The notes beneath the pieces were generated by a model. That model did no database searches. It was not told the origin of the DNA and saw nothing but the letters and a program-made list of their open reading frames with translations. A stretch of 64,000 bases of DNA from an uncultured Sphaerochaeta sp. (GTDB lineage: Bacteria > Spirochaetota > Spirochaetia > Sphaerochaetales > Sphaerochaetaceae), in NCBI RefSeq assembly GCF_963667405.1, contig NZ_OY763408.1, positions 953,757 to 1,017,756 on the forward strand. The letters run 5' to 3'. This document shows positions 24,635-33,674 of the stretch, one piece after another. A program made the position numbers and the translations under genes. Position 1 is the first letter of the stretch. Each line of letters begins with the position of its first letter.

Positions 24635-26293
24635 TCATTTGGCCTGTTCGAGTGCCAGGGTCACGGTGGTGCGGTCGCACACTTCCTCAGGTCCGAAGTA
24701 CTGTACGGCCCCGGGGTAGGTGAAGCAGGTCTCCACGGCCCAGGTGTCGCGATGGGCTGCGAAGTACTTGAACGGCGCGCCATCCAGTTCCACCAAGGCT
24801 TTCTTGATGACCGGCTTTTTCTCGCCGTGACGGACTTCCATGTTCATCATCATCGTGATGGGGATGCCACCGGCCTGCCAGGAGTCTGCACTCGCAGAGA
24901 GGTTGGTCACCGAGGAGAGGTAACCGCTCAGACCACCGGCGATGAGCATGTATGCATTGTAGCCGAGGCTGTAGCAGTAGTCAGCGTCAAAGTTGGTCGG
25001 GAATGCACAGCGGCCTTCATAGCCGAAGAAGTGGGTCATCCAGCTGAACTTGCCCTTGTAGCTTCCGTCCTTCCTCATCTGCTTCAGACGGATCTCAACC
25101 ATGGCTGCAAGCAGCTTGTCGGTTTCGATGCGGGAGACCTGCACGTTGCCGTGGGGGTCGCGGTCCATAAGAAGCTGGGCCTTGATCTCTTCGGGAAGCA
25201 CGGTGAAGGCACCCTGTGAAGCCTTGCTCAGATGGCTGGCAACGAAACTGATGCGCGCAGCAGTTTCGGAAAGGGCGTTGAAGGCTGCCTCTTCTTTTGC
25301 AAGCAGGTGGTTGATCTCCTCGATCAGGGACTTGATCTCGGGAATGAACTCCACCAGCCCTTCGGGGATCAGGACGACGCCGAAGTTGTTGCCGTTGTCC
25401 GCTCGCTTGGCAACAGCCTGTGCAATTGAGTCGACGATGCTCACCAAGCTCTGCTTCCGAGCCTCGACTTCCTCACTTACCAGACAGATGTTCGGCTGGG
25501 TCTCGAGTGCACACTCCAAGGCGATGTGGCTGGCACTGCGTCCCATGAGCTTGATGAAGTGCCAGTACTTCTTTGCACTGTTTGCATCACGCTCGATGTT
25601 TCCGATCAACTCACTGTAGGTCTTGGTGGCGGTGTCAAAACCAAAGGAGACTTCGATGAATTCGTTCTTCAGGTCGCCATCAATGGTCTTCGGGCAGCCG
25701 ATGACCTGGATACCGTGGTCTTTCGCCAGGAAGTACTCGGCAAGTACCGCTGCGTTGGTATTGGAGTCGTCACCACCAATGATGACCAATGCGTTGATAT
25801 CGTGCTTCTTGCATACCTGAGCGCAGACTTCGAACTGCTCTGCAGTCTCGAGCTTGGTTCTTCCGCTTCCGATGATGTCAAACCCACCAGTGTTGCGGTA
25901 TGCCTGCAAGAAGTCGCTGTCTATGATCTTGTAGGAGTCTTCAAGGATGCCGGACGGGCCGCCTTTGAAACCATAGAGCGTGTTATCGGGGTTTGCAGCC
26001 TTCAGGGCGTCGAAAAGTCCGCTGATGACATTGTGTCCACCGGGAGCCTGCCCACCGCTGAGAATTACCCCGACATTGCGCTTCTGTGCGATCTTGTCGT
26101 TTTTGCCCTTGGAGAAAGAGACACGGGGAAGGCCGTAGGTATGGGGAAAGAGAGCCTTGATGGCCTCTTGGTCGGTGGCCGAGCTGGTCTTCTCCCCGAG
26201 GATGGGGGCCACATCAGCAATGTTCTCTCTCAGGATTGCCGGAAGCTTGGGCTGGTAGGCATACCGAACACGTTGCAAAGGGGAAATGTCCAT
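24635..26293 (-). CDS. pfp: Diphosphate--fructose-6-phosphate 1-phosphotransferase
   Basis: PPi-dependent phosphofructokinase of the long (about 550-residue) group found in spirochaetes, plants and Chlamydia. It shows [18 protein letters not shown] (PPi site), [28 protein letters not shown] (catalytic Asp in the TIDGD motif) and [13 protein letters not shown]. The GGDD in place of the GGDGS of ATP enzymes marks PPi use. The ATG at 26293 has AGGAG upstream. With the membrane pyrophosphatase at 29872 it fits PPi-based energy economy. A strong terminator follows. Confidence 0.93.
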   Translation of the reverse strand: MDISPLQRVRYAYQPKLPAILRENIADVAPILGEKTSSATDQEAIKALFPHTYGLPRVSFSKGKNDKIAQKRNVGVILSGGQAPGGHNVISGLFDALKAANPDNTLYGFKGGPSGILEDSYKIIDSDFLQAYRNTGGFDIIGSGRTKLETAEQFEVCAQVCKKHDINALVIIGGDDSNTNAAVLAEYFLAKDHGIQVIGCPKTIDGDLKNEFIEVSFGFDTATKTYSELIGNIERDANSAKKYWHFIKLMGRSASHIALECALETQPNICLVSEEVEARKQSLVSIVDSIAQAVAKRADNGNNFGVVLIPEGLVEFIPEIKSLIEEINHLLAKEEAAFNALSETAARISFVASHLSKASQGAFTVLPEEIKAQLLMDRDPHGNVQVSRIETDKLLAAMVEIRLKQMRKDGSYKGKFSWMTHFFGYEGRCAFPTNFDADYCYSLGYNAYMLIAGGLSGYLSSVTNLSASADSWQAGGIPITMMMNMEVRHGEKKPVIKKALVELDGAPFKYFAAHRDTWAVETCFTYPGAVQYFGPEEVCDRTTVTLALEQAK

Positions 26294-26415
26294 GATGAAC
26301 TCCTGTGATAGTTGGTGTACGAACATGCTAACCATAGAACAAAAAGGGCCTCTGTTTCAAGCGAGTGCACTTGCTTGTTGCAAAACCTGCTGGTATACCA
26401 AAGGAGGAGGTGAGT

Positions 26416-28755
26416 ATGTACCGCACGATGCCTTGCAATGATGGTTGGCTGTTTCATCAGGGTTTTGATGATGCCTTTCTTATAGTCGGGTTCGATGATC
26501 ATCACTGGGAGCAGGTTGAGTTGCCGCATACTCCCCAGCACTTCCTTCCCTCCTACCATGAGGAAGGATTCCACTGCAAAACCTACACCTACCGAAAAGC
26601 GTACGCTGTTGTCTTGGGAGAGGAGGAGACGCTCTCCTTCCGCTTTGAAGGCATTGCCACCAGTGCCCGCTTCTACTGGGACGGACAGCTGGTTGCCGAG
26701 CACGAGGGAGCGTATCTGCCGTGTACCGTGGAAGTCGGAAAGCGGGGAACCGGCGTTCTCACCGTGGTGGTGGACGCTCAGGAAAACGCATTGTTCCCTC
26801 CCTTCGGGGGAAGCATGGACTACCTCAGTTTTGCCGGCATCTACCGTACGGCCTCTCTCATGATTCACGACAACACGTATGTTTCCTCCCTGAAGGCTGC
26901 CACCCCCAATCTGGAGACTATTGCCGTGGAGGGGCGTGCGACAGGGTGTGACGGGCAGGAGATTCTGCTTGCACTGCTGGACAAGGAGAACCTGCATGCC
27001 CAAGGGAGTGCAGTCGTAGAGGACGGCACATTTTCCTACACCTTCAGCATTCCCGGCCTCCTGCCCTGGTCGGTGGATGATCCCCACCTGTATACGCTGC
27101 AGGCTTCCCTGGATGGACAGGTCCAACAAACGGTTCGCATCGGCGTACGGACAGCACACTTTGCAAAGGAGGGGTTCTTTCTCAATGGAAGGAAGATCGA
27201 ACTGGTGGGATTGAACCGTCACCAGGACTACCCCTATCTTGGCTATGCGGCTCCTCCCTCATTGCAGGTTGAGGATGCGTGCATCCTCAAGGAGTTGGGG
27301 GTGAACCTCGTGCGTACCAGCCACTATCCCCAGGCCCCTTCCTTCCTGGATGCTTGTGACGAGCTGGGCTTGCTTGTGTTTGAGGAGATACCCGGCTGGC
27401 AGCATGTGAGCAAGGAGAGCCATTGGCGAAAGAGATGTGTTGAACACGTGAGAGCGATGATAGGGAGGGATTGCAACCATCCCTCGATCATCCTCTGGGG
27501 GGTTCGGGTCAATGAGTCGCCCGACGATGATGAGCTGTACAAAGAGACCAACGCACTTGCCCGCGAGCTCGATCCGCATCGCATGACAGGGGGAGTGCGG
27601 AACCTCAGGAAGAGCAGCTTCCTTGAGGACGTCTACACCTTCAACGATTTCTCCTCTATCGGGAAGGGAAGGGCCCTGCTGCCCAAGAAGAAGGTCTGCA
27701 GTGCCCAAGTTCCCTATCTGGTCACCGAGTTTTGCGGCCACATGTATCCGGTCAAGCAGGCGGACCCGCCTTCCCTGCACACCGAACATGCCTTGCGCCA
27801 CTATCAGGTGCTCGATCAGGCCAGGGCGATGAAGGGCCTTGCAGGGGTGATAGGGTGGTGCATGCACGACTATTTCACCCATGCGAATTTTGGCAGTGGG
27901 GACCAGATCTGTTATCATGGGGTCTTGGATATCAACCGTGTGGAAAAACCTGCGGCAGCGGTGTACCGCAGCCAGGTCTCCCAAATCCCGGTGCTCACCC
28001 TGCTCTCCTCATTCTCGGGAGGAGATTATCCCAAGGCAGCTCTCCCGAACGCGTACGTTGCCACCAACTGCGAGCTCATCAGGCTCAGCCGCAACGGCAA
28101 GGAAGTGGGGCTCTTTGCTGCAGACAGAAAGCGTTTCCCCCATCTCATGCATCCTCCGGTCCTCATTGATGACTTCATCGGCAACCGGCTTATGGATGAG
28201 GCCTATCTTGGCGAGTCGGAGCGCAAGCACCTGGCAAAGCTTTTGGGCAAGGTGGGCAGACAAGGCGGCCAGCTCAAGGGGTTGGACACCCTCAGGATGG
28301 CGTGGGTGTTGCTTCGACACAGGCTCTCCTATCAGGATGCCGTCAATCTCTTCAATACCTACATCGGCAACTGGGGCGGTGAGGCGGGGACCTGGGTCCT
28401 GGAAGGCCTCATTGGCGGCAAGGTGGTGGTCTCCAAGGCCTATCGGGTGGGAGGTCAGCCGACGGTGGTGCTGAAGGCGGTCAGGACAGAGCTCTCCCTG
28501 CTCGGTCCCACCTACGATATGGCATCAATCCAGGTCCGGGTCGAACGGGAAGGGGACGATCGGTTGCTGCCCTATGCCTCCATCGCCTATCGCGTTGAGG
28601 TGGAAGGGGCGTTGCGTCTTGCAAGCCCTGGCCTGGACTGCACCAAGGGCGGCTGTTTGGTCATCTATGTACGGACCATCGGCCAAGCTGGTGATGCAGT
28701 GGTACGGGTGTACACTCCCTTGGGTGACAAGGAAGTGCATTTCACGGTAGGCTGA
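26416..28755 (+). CDS. Glycoside hydrolase family 2, beta-galactosidase-like
   Basis: A GH2 enzyme of 779 residues. Order: jelly-roll sugar-binding domain (residues 1-165, with FRFEGIATSARFYWDGQLVAEHEG and FAGIYR), immunoglobulin-like domain, and TIM barrel with VNLVRTSHYPQAPSFLDACDELGLLVFEEIPGW, GVRVNESPDD (acid/base Glu) and PYLVTEFCGH (nucleophile Glu). It lacks a signal peptide. Substrate cannot be fixed by eye; beta-galactosidase or beta-glucuronidase are the usual choices. Start ATG 26416 follows AAGGAGGAGG. It is divergent from pfp. Confidence 0.88.
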   Translation: MYRTMPCNDGWLFHQGFDDAFLIVGFDDHHWEQVELPHTPQHFLPSYHEEGFHCKTYTYRKAYAVVLGEEETLSFRFEGIATSARFYWDGQLVAEHEGAYLPCTVEVGKRGTGVLTVVVDAQENALFPPFGGSMDYLSFAGIYRTASLMIHDNTYVSSLKAATPNLETIAVEGRATGCDGQEILLALLDKENLHAQGSAVVEDGTFSYTFSIPGLLPWSVDDPHLYTLQASLDGQVQQTVRIGVRTAHFAKEGFFLNGRKIELVGLNRHQDYPYLGYAAPPSLQVEDACILKELGVNLVRTSHYPQAPSFLDACDELGLLVFEEIPGWQHVSKESHWRKRCVEHVRAMIGRDCNHPSIILWGVRVNESPDDDELYKETNALARELDPHRMTGGVRNLRKSSFLEDVYTFNDFSSIGKGRALLPKKKVCSAQVPYLVTEFCGHMYPVKQADPPSLHTEHALRHYQVLDQARAMKGLAGVIGWCMHDYFTHANFGSGDQICYHGVLDINRVEKPAAAVYRSQVSQIPVLTLLSSFSGGDYPKAALPNAYVATNCELIRLSRNGKEVGLFAADRKRFPHLMHPPVLIDDFIGNRLMDEAYLGESERKHLAKLLGKVGRQGGQLKGLDTLRMAWVLLRHRLSYQDAVNLFNTYIGNWGGEAGTWVLEGLIGGKVVVSKAYRVGGQPTVVLKAVRTELSLLGPTYDMASIQVRVEREGDDRLLPYASIAYRVEVEGALRLASPGLDCTKGGCLVIYVRTIGQAGDAVVRVYTPLGDKEVHFTVG

Positions 28756-28758
28756 GGC

Positions 28759-29304
28759 ATGCTCAAACTCTATGTAGACGCCGACTCATGTCCCAAGAAC
28801 CTCCGTCAGATCGTGCTCAAGGCGGTCATGCGCCACTCCATCCCCACCTTCTTTGTAGCCGACCGAGTGCTCAAGGATGTCCAGGCGGCCTACCAGGCCC
28901 ATACGGCAACACTGCGCAGTGAAGCCCAGAAGCAGCAGGGTTTGGACGAACAGGAGCTTCGCTCCCTCAAGAGCCCCATCACGATGGTGGTGGTTGAGGC
29001 TGGCATGGACAGTGCGGACGATTGGATCGTCCAGCACAGCGAAATGCCCTGTTTTGCCATCACCCATGATGTTCCGCTTGCCAGCCGTCTGGTCCAGAAG
29101 GGGATGGTGGTGCTCGATGACCGGGGGAAGACCCTGACCGGTGAGAACATGGCACAGCGTCTGAGTCTGCGCAATGCCATGACCGAGTTCAGGGAGATGG
29201 GGATTTTTGCCGAGAAACACGAGCCGATGAACGGCAAGCAGGTCAAGGCGTTCAGTGATGCTTTCGACACCCTGCTCACTTCCCTGTTGAAGCAATACCG
29301 CTGA
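28759..29304 (+). CDS. YaiI/YqxD family protein (DUF188)
   Basis: A 181-residue protein with the family start KLYVDADSCPKNLRQIV and the blocks DDWIVQH, CFAITHDVPLASRLVQKG and VLDDRGKTLTGENMAQRLSLRN. The fold is PIN-like, with conserved aspartates, but the biochemical role is unknown. It follows the GH2 gene by three bases and is probably co-transcribed with it and the LuxR-type gene. Confidence 0.9.
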   Translation: MLKLYVDADSCPKNLRQIVLKAVMRHSIPTFFVADRVLKDVQAAYQAHTATLRSEAQKQQGLDEQELRSLKSPITMVVVEAGMDSADDWIVQHSEMPCFAITHDVPLASRLVQKGMVVLDDRGKTLTGENMAQRLSLRNAMTEFREMGIFAEKHEPMNGKQVKAFSDAFDTLLTSLLKQYR

Positions 29305-29323
29305 ACCCGATTCTTCCTTGGTG

Positions 29324-29875
29324 ATGAAACACACAACCCTGCTTCTCTATCGCAATGCTTTTGAACGCGAGCGGGTTCTCTCCCGTCTCTCCGGCCATCC
29401 TTCGCTTGCGATCGATTGCTGTCCCCTCTCCGAGTCCTGGCAGACACGGGCAGAACCTGAGTTGCTCATCTGTTACTGCCGAGACCTGCTGTTTGCCTGC
29501 CAACTGAGGCAACAAGCTTGTGAGAGAAACTTGCTGCTGTTCACCCCACCGGAATTGGGCACCACCTTCGATGCCCTGGAGGACACGCATTGCCGCACGC
29601 TCAATCTAGCCTGTCCGGAAGCCGTGCTCGGCGAGGCCTTGCAGGCGCTGTGCAGGCAGCCTTCTTCGGCATCAGAGAGTGCAGCGTACCTTACCAGAAG
29701 GGAACGGCAGATTCTCAACCTCTACCTCAGCGGCAAGGATACCAGGGAAGTGGCAGAGCAGCTGGGCATCCAGAGTTCCACGGTCATCGCGCACAAGAAG
29801 CATCTCTTTCTCAAGAGCGGGGCCCATTCGGTGAGCCAGCTTCTGGTATGGGCCATGCTCAAGGTTCCCCGCTAG
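29324..29875 (+). CDS. LuxR-type helix-turn-helix regulator
   Basis: A 183-residue protein. The C-terminal 60 residues are a LuxR/FixJ DNA-binding domain (LTRRERQILNLYLSGKDTREVAEQLGIQSSTVIAHKKHLFLKSG). The N-terminal 115 residues do not show the phospho-acceptor Asp and Lys of a response-regulator receiver, so the input is unknown. ATG 29324 is taken, with GTG 29321 and TTG 29318 as in-frame alternatives; no clear ribosome site. It converges with hppA and overlaps it by 4 bases. Confidence 0.8.
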   Translation: MKHTTLLLYRNAFERERVLSRLSGHPSLAIDCCPLSESWQTRAEPELLICYCRDLLFACQLRQQACERNLLLFTPPELGTTFDALEDTHCRTLNLACPEAVLGEALQALCRQPSSASESAAYLTRRERQILNLYLSGKDTREVAEQLGIQSSTVIAHKKHLFLKSGAHSVSQLLVWAMLKVPR

Positions 29876-31929
29876 AAGAGGGAGTAGCGAAGGAACAGGG
29901 AGGCGCACAAGGAGGCAACCAAGGTTACCAAGGTGATCTGGGTGTTGATGGAGGGCCCTGCAGTATCCTTCAGTGGATCGCCTATGGTATCGCCGATGAC
30001 TGCCGATCGGTGGGCCTCTGACTGTTTTCCCCCCTCATGCCCAGCCTCCACATACTTTTTGGCATTGTCCCACAAGCCTCCGCTGGTGGCCATGAAGAGG
30101 GCAAGCAACAGTCCGCTGATGATGTTGCCCATGATGAAGCCTCCCACTGCAATCGGGCCTCCTATCCAGCCGACGGCAAGCGTGGAGAGGATGATGAACA
30201 CCCCGCTTGCCAGCAGTTTTTTCAAGGCGAGGGTGGTGGCAAGATCGATGCAGGCATGGTAATCGGGCAGCACTCCCTCCTTGCCCTCGGACAAACCCTC
30301 GATGGAGGAGAACTGGCGGTGTATCTCGCCGACCAACTCCATGGCATTCTGCTGGACGGACCTGATGAGCATCGCGCTGAAGGCTGCAGGGATGCTGCTG
30401 CCTGTGATCAGGCCGAAGAAGAGCCTCGGGTCAAAGAGATCAAGCGTTGCAGTCACCGGTATTCCCAGCAATCGCTGATGAACGTTCACCTCCGAGAGAT
30501 AGGCTCCCAACAAGGAGAGCACCGCAAGCCCTGCCGCGGCAATGGCAAACCCTTTGGTGACAGCCTTTGCCGTATTGCCTGCGCTATCCAGGCTGTCCGT
30601 ATGCTCGAGGGCCGTATCCCCAAGGTTGCACATCTGCACCAGACCACGGGCATTGTCCACGATCGGTCCGTAGGCATCGTTGGAGACAACCATCCCTACG
30701 ATGCTGAGCATTCCCACCGAGGAGAGGGAGATGCCGAAAAATCCCATGCCACTTCCAAGCGGTGAGGCCAGCACATAGGAGAGCAAGGCTGCAAGGGCAA
30801 TGCCGATGAGGGCGGGGAGGGTGGAGAGCAAGCCATAGGAAAAGCCCCCCAGCACGGTGAATGCCGGCCCCTGCCTGCCCATGGCAGCAACCTTTTGCAC
30901 CGGAGCATGGCGATCGTCGGTGTAGTGGTTGGTTATCAGGCCGATCAGGGTCCCCACGCCCAGGCCGACCATACTGCACAGGTAGAGCCGAAGCGGAGCG
31001 TTCATCCCCAAGGTGACAAGCAGGGAGCTGGCAAGGAAGAGTATGCTGGTGCCCCAGGTGTTGCGATTCAGGGTCGTACTGACCGAGTGCTTGGTTCCCA
31101 GACGCACACTGCCCACCATCAGGATGGTGGAAGCCATTCCGCAGAGACTGTAGGCCAGAATCAGGGAGATGTAGGCTCTGCCCAAGGAGAAGGCCATCAC
31201 CAGCGAGGCGGTGAGTGAGGCGACGTACGAGTCGAACAGGTCACATCCCATTCCCGCCACATCCCCCACATTGTCTCCCACATTGTCGGCGATGACTGCA
31301 GGGTTGTGATAGTCATCCTCGGCAAGGCCAAGTTCCACCTTTCCCACCAGGTCTGCACTGATATCGGCGGTTTTCGTAAAGATGCCGCCCCCTGCCTTGG
31401 CAAAGAGGGCAAGGCTGCTTGCCCCGAAGCTGAAGGAGAAGAGGTGGATTGCGTCCGCACCGATGGCAAGCAGCAAGGTTATGCCGAGCAGACTGGTGCA
31501 CACGACAAAGATACCCATGACCGAACCGCCCCGGAATGAGATCAGGAATGCAGATCCAAGACTCGTCTGTGCAGCCTCCGCTGTCCGTGCATTCGCTTTG
31601 GTGGCAACCCCCATGCCGACCATCGCACACAGGGCACTGAGGGAACATCCCCCCAGGTAGGTGAGTGCAACGGTGAGGTTTGCAATGCTGGGATGGAGGA
31701 AGATAACCTCTGGAAGCAAAAGGGCAAGCAACAGTGCCATGACCGAACAGAAGAGCAGAAGGCTCACCATCTCCCGGCGCAGAAAGTCTTGCGAACCGTC
31801 CTCGATCAGGGAAGCAATGTGGTGTACCGCTTCAGATTGCACACGCTGGTTTTTGATCCGGTGCACGAACCGGATGCAGAGAAAGAATCCGAGCAGAGAT
31901 GTCAGGACAACGCTGATGAGAAGCCCCAT
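29872..31929 (-). CDS. hppA: Membrane-bound proton-translocating pyrophosphatase, K+-independent type
   Basis: A 685-residue membrane pyrophosphatase with about 16 helices. Substrate loops are present: GGGIFTKTADISADLVGKVE, DNVGDNVGDVAGMGCDLFDSY and, near the C-terminus, DNAKKYVE with GDTIGDPLKDTAGPS. In the determinant helix it reads GNTAKAVTKG: Lys replaces the Ala of K+-dependent enzymes and Thr follows three positions later, the signature of K+-independent H+ pumps. It converts PPi energy to a proton gradient. ATG 31929 has GGAGG upstream. It pairs functionally with PPi-PFK at 24635. Confidence 0.93.
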   Translation of the reverse strand: MGLLISVVLTSLLGFFLCIRFVHRIKNQRVQSEAVHHIASLIEDGSQDFLRREMVSLLLFCSVMALLLALLLPEVIFLHPSIANLTVALTYLGGCSLSALCAMVGMGVATKANARTAEAAQTSLGSAFLISFRGGSVMGIFVVCTSLLGITLLLAIGADAIHLFSFSFGASSLALFAKAGGGIFTKTADISADLVGKVELGLAEDDYHNPAVIADNVGDNVGDVAGMGCDLFDSYVASLTASLVMAFSLGRAYISLILAYSLCGMASTILMVGSVRLGTKHSVSTTLNRNTWGTSILFLASSLLVTLGMNAPLRLYLCSMVGLGVGTLIGLITNHYTDDRHAPVQKVAAMGRQGPAFTVLGGFSYGLLSTLPALIGIALAALLSYVLASPLGSGMGFFGISLSSVGMLSIVGMVVSNDAYGPIVDNARGLVQMCNLGDTALEHTDSLDSAGNTAKAVTKGFAIAAAGLAVLSLLGAYLSEVNVHQRLLGIPVTATLDLFDPRLFFGLITGSSIPAAFSAMLIRSVQQNAMELVGEIHRQFSSIEGLSEGKEGVLPDYHACIDLATTLALKKLLASGVFIILSTLAVGWIGGPIAVGGFIMGNIISGLLLALFMATSGGLWDNAKKYVEAGHEGGKQSEAHRSAVIGDTIGDPLKDTAGPSINTQITLVTLVASLCASLFLRYSLF

Positions 31930-31983
31930 AGGCGTGCCTCCACGTTCAGTGTCGACCCGTTTGTCCCTGCTGTCAAGGCTCGG

Positions 31984-32018
31984 CAAAAAAAGAACAGGCG
32001 GTGCATCGCACCGCCTGA
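31984..32018 (-). terminator. Rho-independent terminator of asnS
   Basis: A perfect 10-bp stem CAGGCGGTGC/GCACCGCCTG (31995-32017) followed on the minus strand by TTC and seven T residues. Confidence 0.92.
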
Positions 32019-32022
32019 TGGT

Positions 32023-33411
32023 CTAGAAGTCTGCAAGTTTCGGAGCTCGGGGATAGGGGATGACATCACGGATGTTTCCCATGCCCGTCACATACTGGAC
32101 AAGCCGTTCAAAGCCAAGGCCGAAGCCTGCATGGGGGACCGAACCGTACCTTCTCAGGTCGAGGTACCACCAATAGGCCTCCGGATCGAGCTTGAGTTCC
32201 TCCATGCGCTTGGTCAGCACCTCGAGGTTTGCCTCTCTTTCGCTGCCTCCGATGATCTCGCCGAGCCTGGGAACCAGAACGTCCATGCCGCGTACCGTCT
32301 TCCCATCCTCGTTGAGCTTCATGTAGAACGCCTTGATTTCCTTCGGGTAGTCGGTGACGATGACCGGGCGCTTGCACACCACCTCGGTGAGGTACTTCTC
32401 GTGCTCGCTCTGCAAGTCACTGCCCCAGCTTACGGGGAACTCGAACTCATCGTTGTGTTTCTCCAGCTCCTTGACAGCTTCGGTGTAGGTGAGGTGGGCA
32501 AACGGGGTGTCCACGATCGTGCGAAGTGTCTCTTCCATGCCGCTTTCGACAAACTTGCTGAAGAAGGCCATATCCTCGCTGCACTTCTCCAAGACGGTCT
32601 TGAAGAGATACTTGAGGAAGGCCTCGGCGATCTCCATGTTCTGGGTGAGGTCGCAGAAAGCCATTTCCGGTTCAACCATCCAGAATTCGGAGAGGTGGCG
32701 CTTGGTGTTGGAGTTCTCGGCTCGGAAGGTGGGCCCGAAGGTGTAGATGTTCTTCAGGGCCATGGCATAGGTCTCGCCCTCAAGCTGGCCGCTAACCGTC
32801 AGGAAAGCCTGCTTGCCGAAGAAGTCCTTGGAGTAATCGACTGTACCTTCCTCTGTCTTGGGGGTGTTGAGCAGGTCGAGCGTGGTCACCAGAAACTGTT
32901 CGCCGGCCCCTTCACAGTCACTGGCACTGATGATGGGAGTGTTCACATAGGCAAAGCCGTATTCCTGGAAGAACTGGTGTACGGCAAAGCTGAGAGTGTT
33001 GCGTACACGGGCAACCGCGCCGAACATATTGGTTCTTGCCCGGAGGTGGGCGATTTCACGAAGGTATTCGATGGTATGGCGTTTCTTCTGCAAGGGGTAG
33101 GTGTCCACCGGACACTCTCCGACCAAGGTGATGTCGGTGCTCGCCATCTCCACATCCTGATTGCCGCCGGCACTCTCTACGATAGGTCCTCTGCAGATGA
33201 CCGAGCAACCGGTGGTGATGGAAGCGATGAGGTTCTGGTCTGCAAGCTTCTCCTTGTCGATGACCACCTGCAATCCCTTCAAACACGATCCGTCATTCAC
33301 CTCAAGAAAGCAGACGTTCTTGCTGTCACGCTTGGTACGGACCCAGCCTTCTGCGGTGACCATCTCGTCTGAGCTCTTTCGTTTGAGTAGTGCGGAAATA
33401 CGTTCTTTCAT
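32023..33411 (-). CDS. asnS: Asparaginyl-tRNA synthetase
   Basis: Class IIb synthetase, 462 residues. An N-terminal OB anticodon domain (VTAEGWVRTKRDSKNVCFLEVNDGS) precedes the catalytic core with motif 2 TFRAENSNTKRHLSEFWMVEPEMAF and motif 3 GFGLGFERLVQYVTG. FRAExSxTxRHLxEFxMxExE is typical of AsnRS. AAGGAG precedes the ATG. It has its own promoter and terminator. Confidence 0.95.
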   Translation of the reverse strand: MKERISALLKRKSSDEMVTAEGWVRTKRDSKNVCFLEVNDGSCLKGLQVVIDKEKLADQNLIASITTGCSVICRGPIVESAGGNQDVEMASTDITLVGECPVDTYPLQKKRHTIEYLREIAHLRARTNMFGAVARVRNTLSFAVHQFFQEYGFAYVNTPIISASDCEGAGEQFLVTTLDLLNTPKTEEGTVDYSKDFFGKQAFLTVSGQLEGETYAMALKNIYTFGPTFRAENSNTKRHLSEFWMVEPEMAFCDLTQNMEIAEAFLKYLFKTVLEKCSEDMAFFSKFVESGMEETLRTIVDTPFAHLTYTEAVKELEKHNDEFEFPVSWGSDLQSEHEKYLTEVVCKRPVIVTDYPKEIKAFYMKLNEDGKTVRGMDVLVPRLGEIIGGSEREANLEVLTKRMEELKLDPEAYWWYLDLRRYGSVPHAGFGLGFERLVQYVTGMGNIRDVIPYPRAPKLADF

Positions 33412-33440
33412 GGGATTCTCACTCCTTATGGTATTGGGCC

Positions 33441-33470
33441 ATTATGGTTCCTTTGGCCTCAAAGAGTCAA
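33441..33470 (-). promoter_or_regulatory. Probable promoter of asnS
   Basis: On the minus strand TTGACT (33470-33465), 18-base spacer, CATAAT (33446-33441); the leader is about 23 bases and carries AAGGAG. I looked for a T-box leader here; the leader is too short. Confidence 0.6.
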
Positions 33471-33617
33471 TATTTGTCAGCTTCTGGGGTTTTGTTTGCA
33501 GAGCGGATGACGTGGAAGTGCCTTCTTCCGTCGTTCTTTGGCCTATTTGGTTCAAGGATTGGTTTTAGGTGTAGGTGTTGTAAGGAATAGGGGACGCAAA
33601 GCTTTTATTTTGACAGA

Positions 33618-33646
33618 TTGACAAATAGTGAAATAATGTTTATAAA
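33618..33646 (+). promoter_or_regulatory. Sigma70-type promoter of second acyl-CoA synthetase
   Basis: TTGACA (33618-33623), 17-base spacer, TATAAA (33641-33646), 28 bases before the ATG. A second TTGACA lies at 33610. Bases 33471-33609 hold no gene I can support. Confidence 0.8.
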
Positions 33647-33674
33647 GTAGATAGTACCTTACATGGAGGACTAT

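Noticed and set aside
26371-26399. TTGCTT-17-TATACC promoter for the GH2 gene at 26416
   Set aside because: The spacing is right, but the start of transcription would fall within the ribosome site, leaving almost no leader; too uncertain to list.
31693-33372. Long plus-strand ORF opposite asnS and hppA
   Set aside because: Shadow of two well-supported genes on the minus strand; its His- and Val-rich composition is typical of antisense frames.
33412-33674. T-box leader for asnS
   Set aside because: The predicted leader is only about 23 bases, and no T-box sequence or terminator is present.
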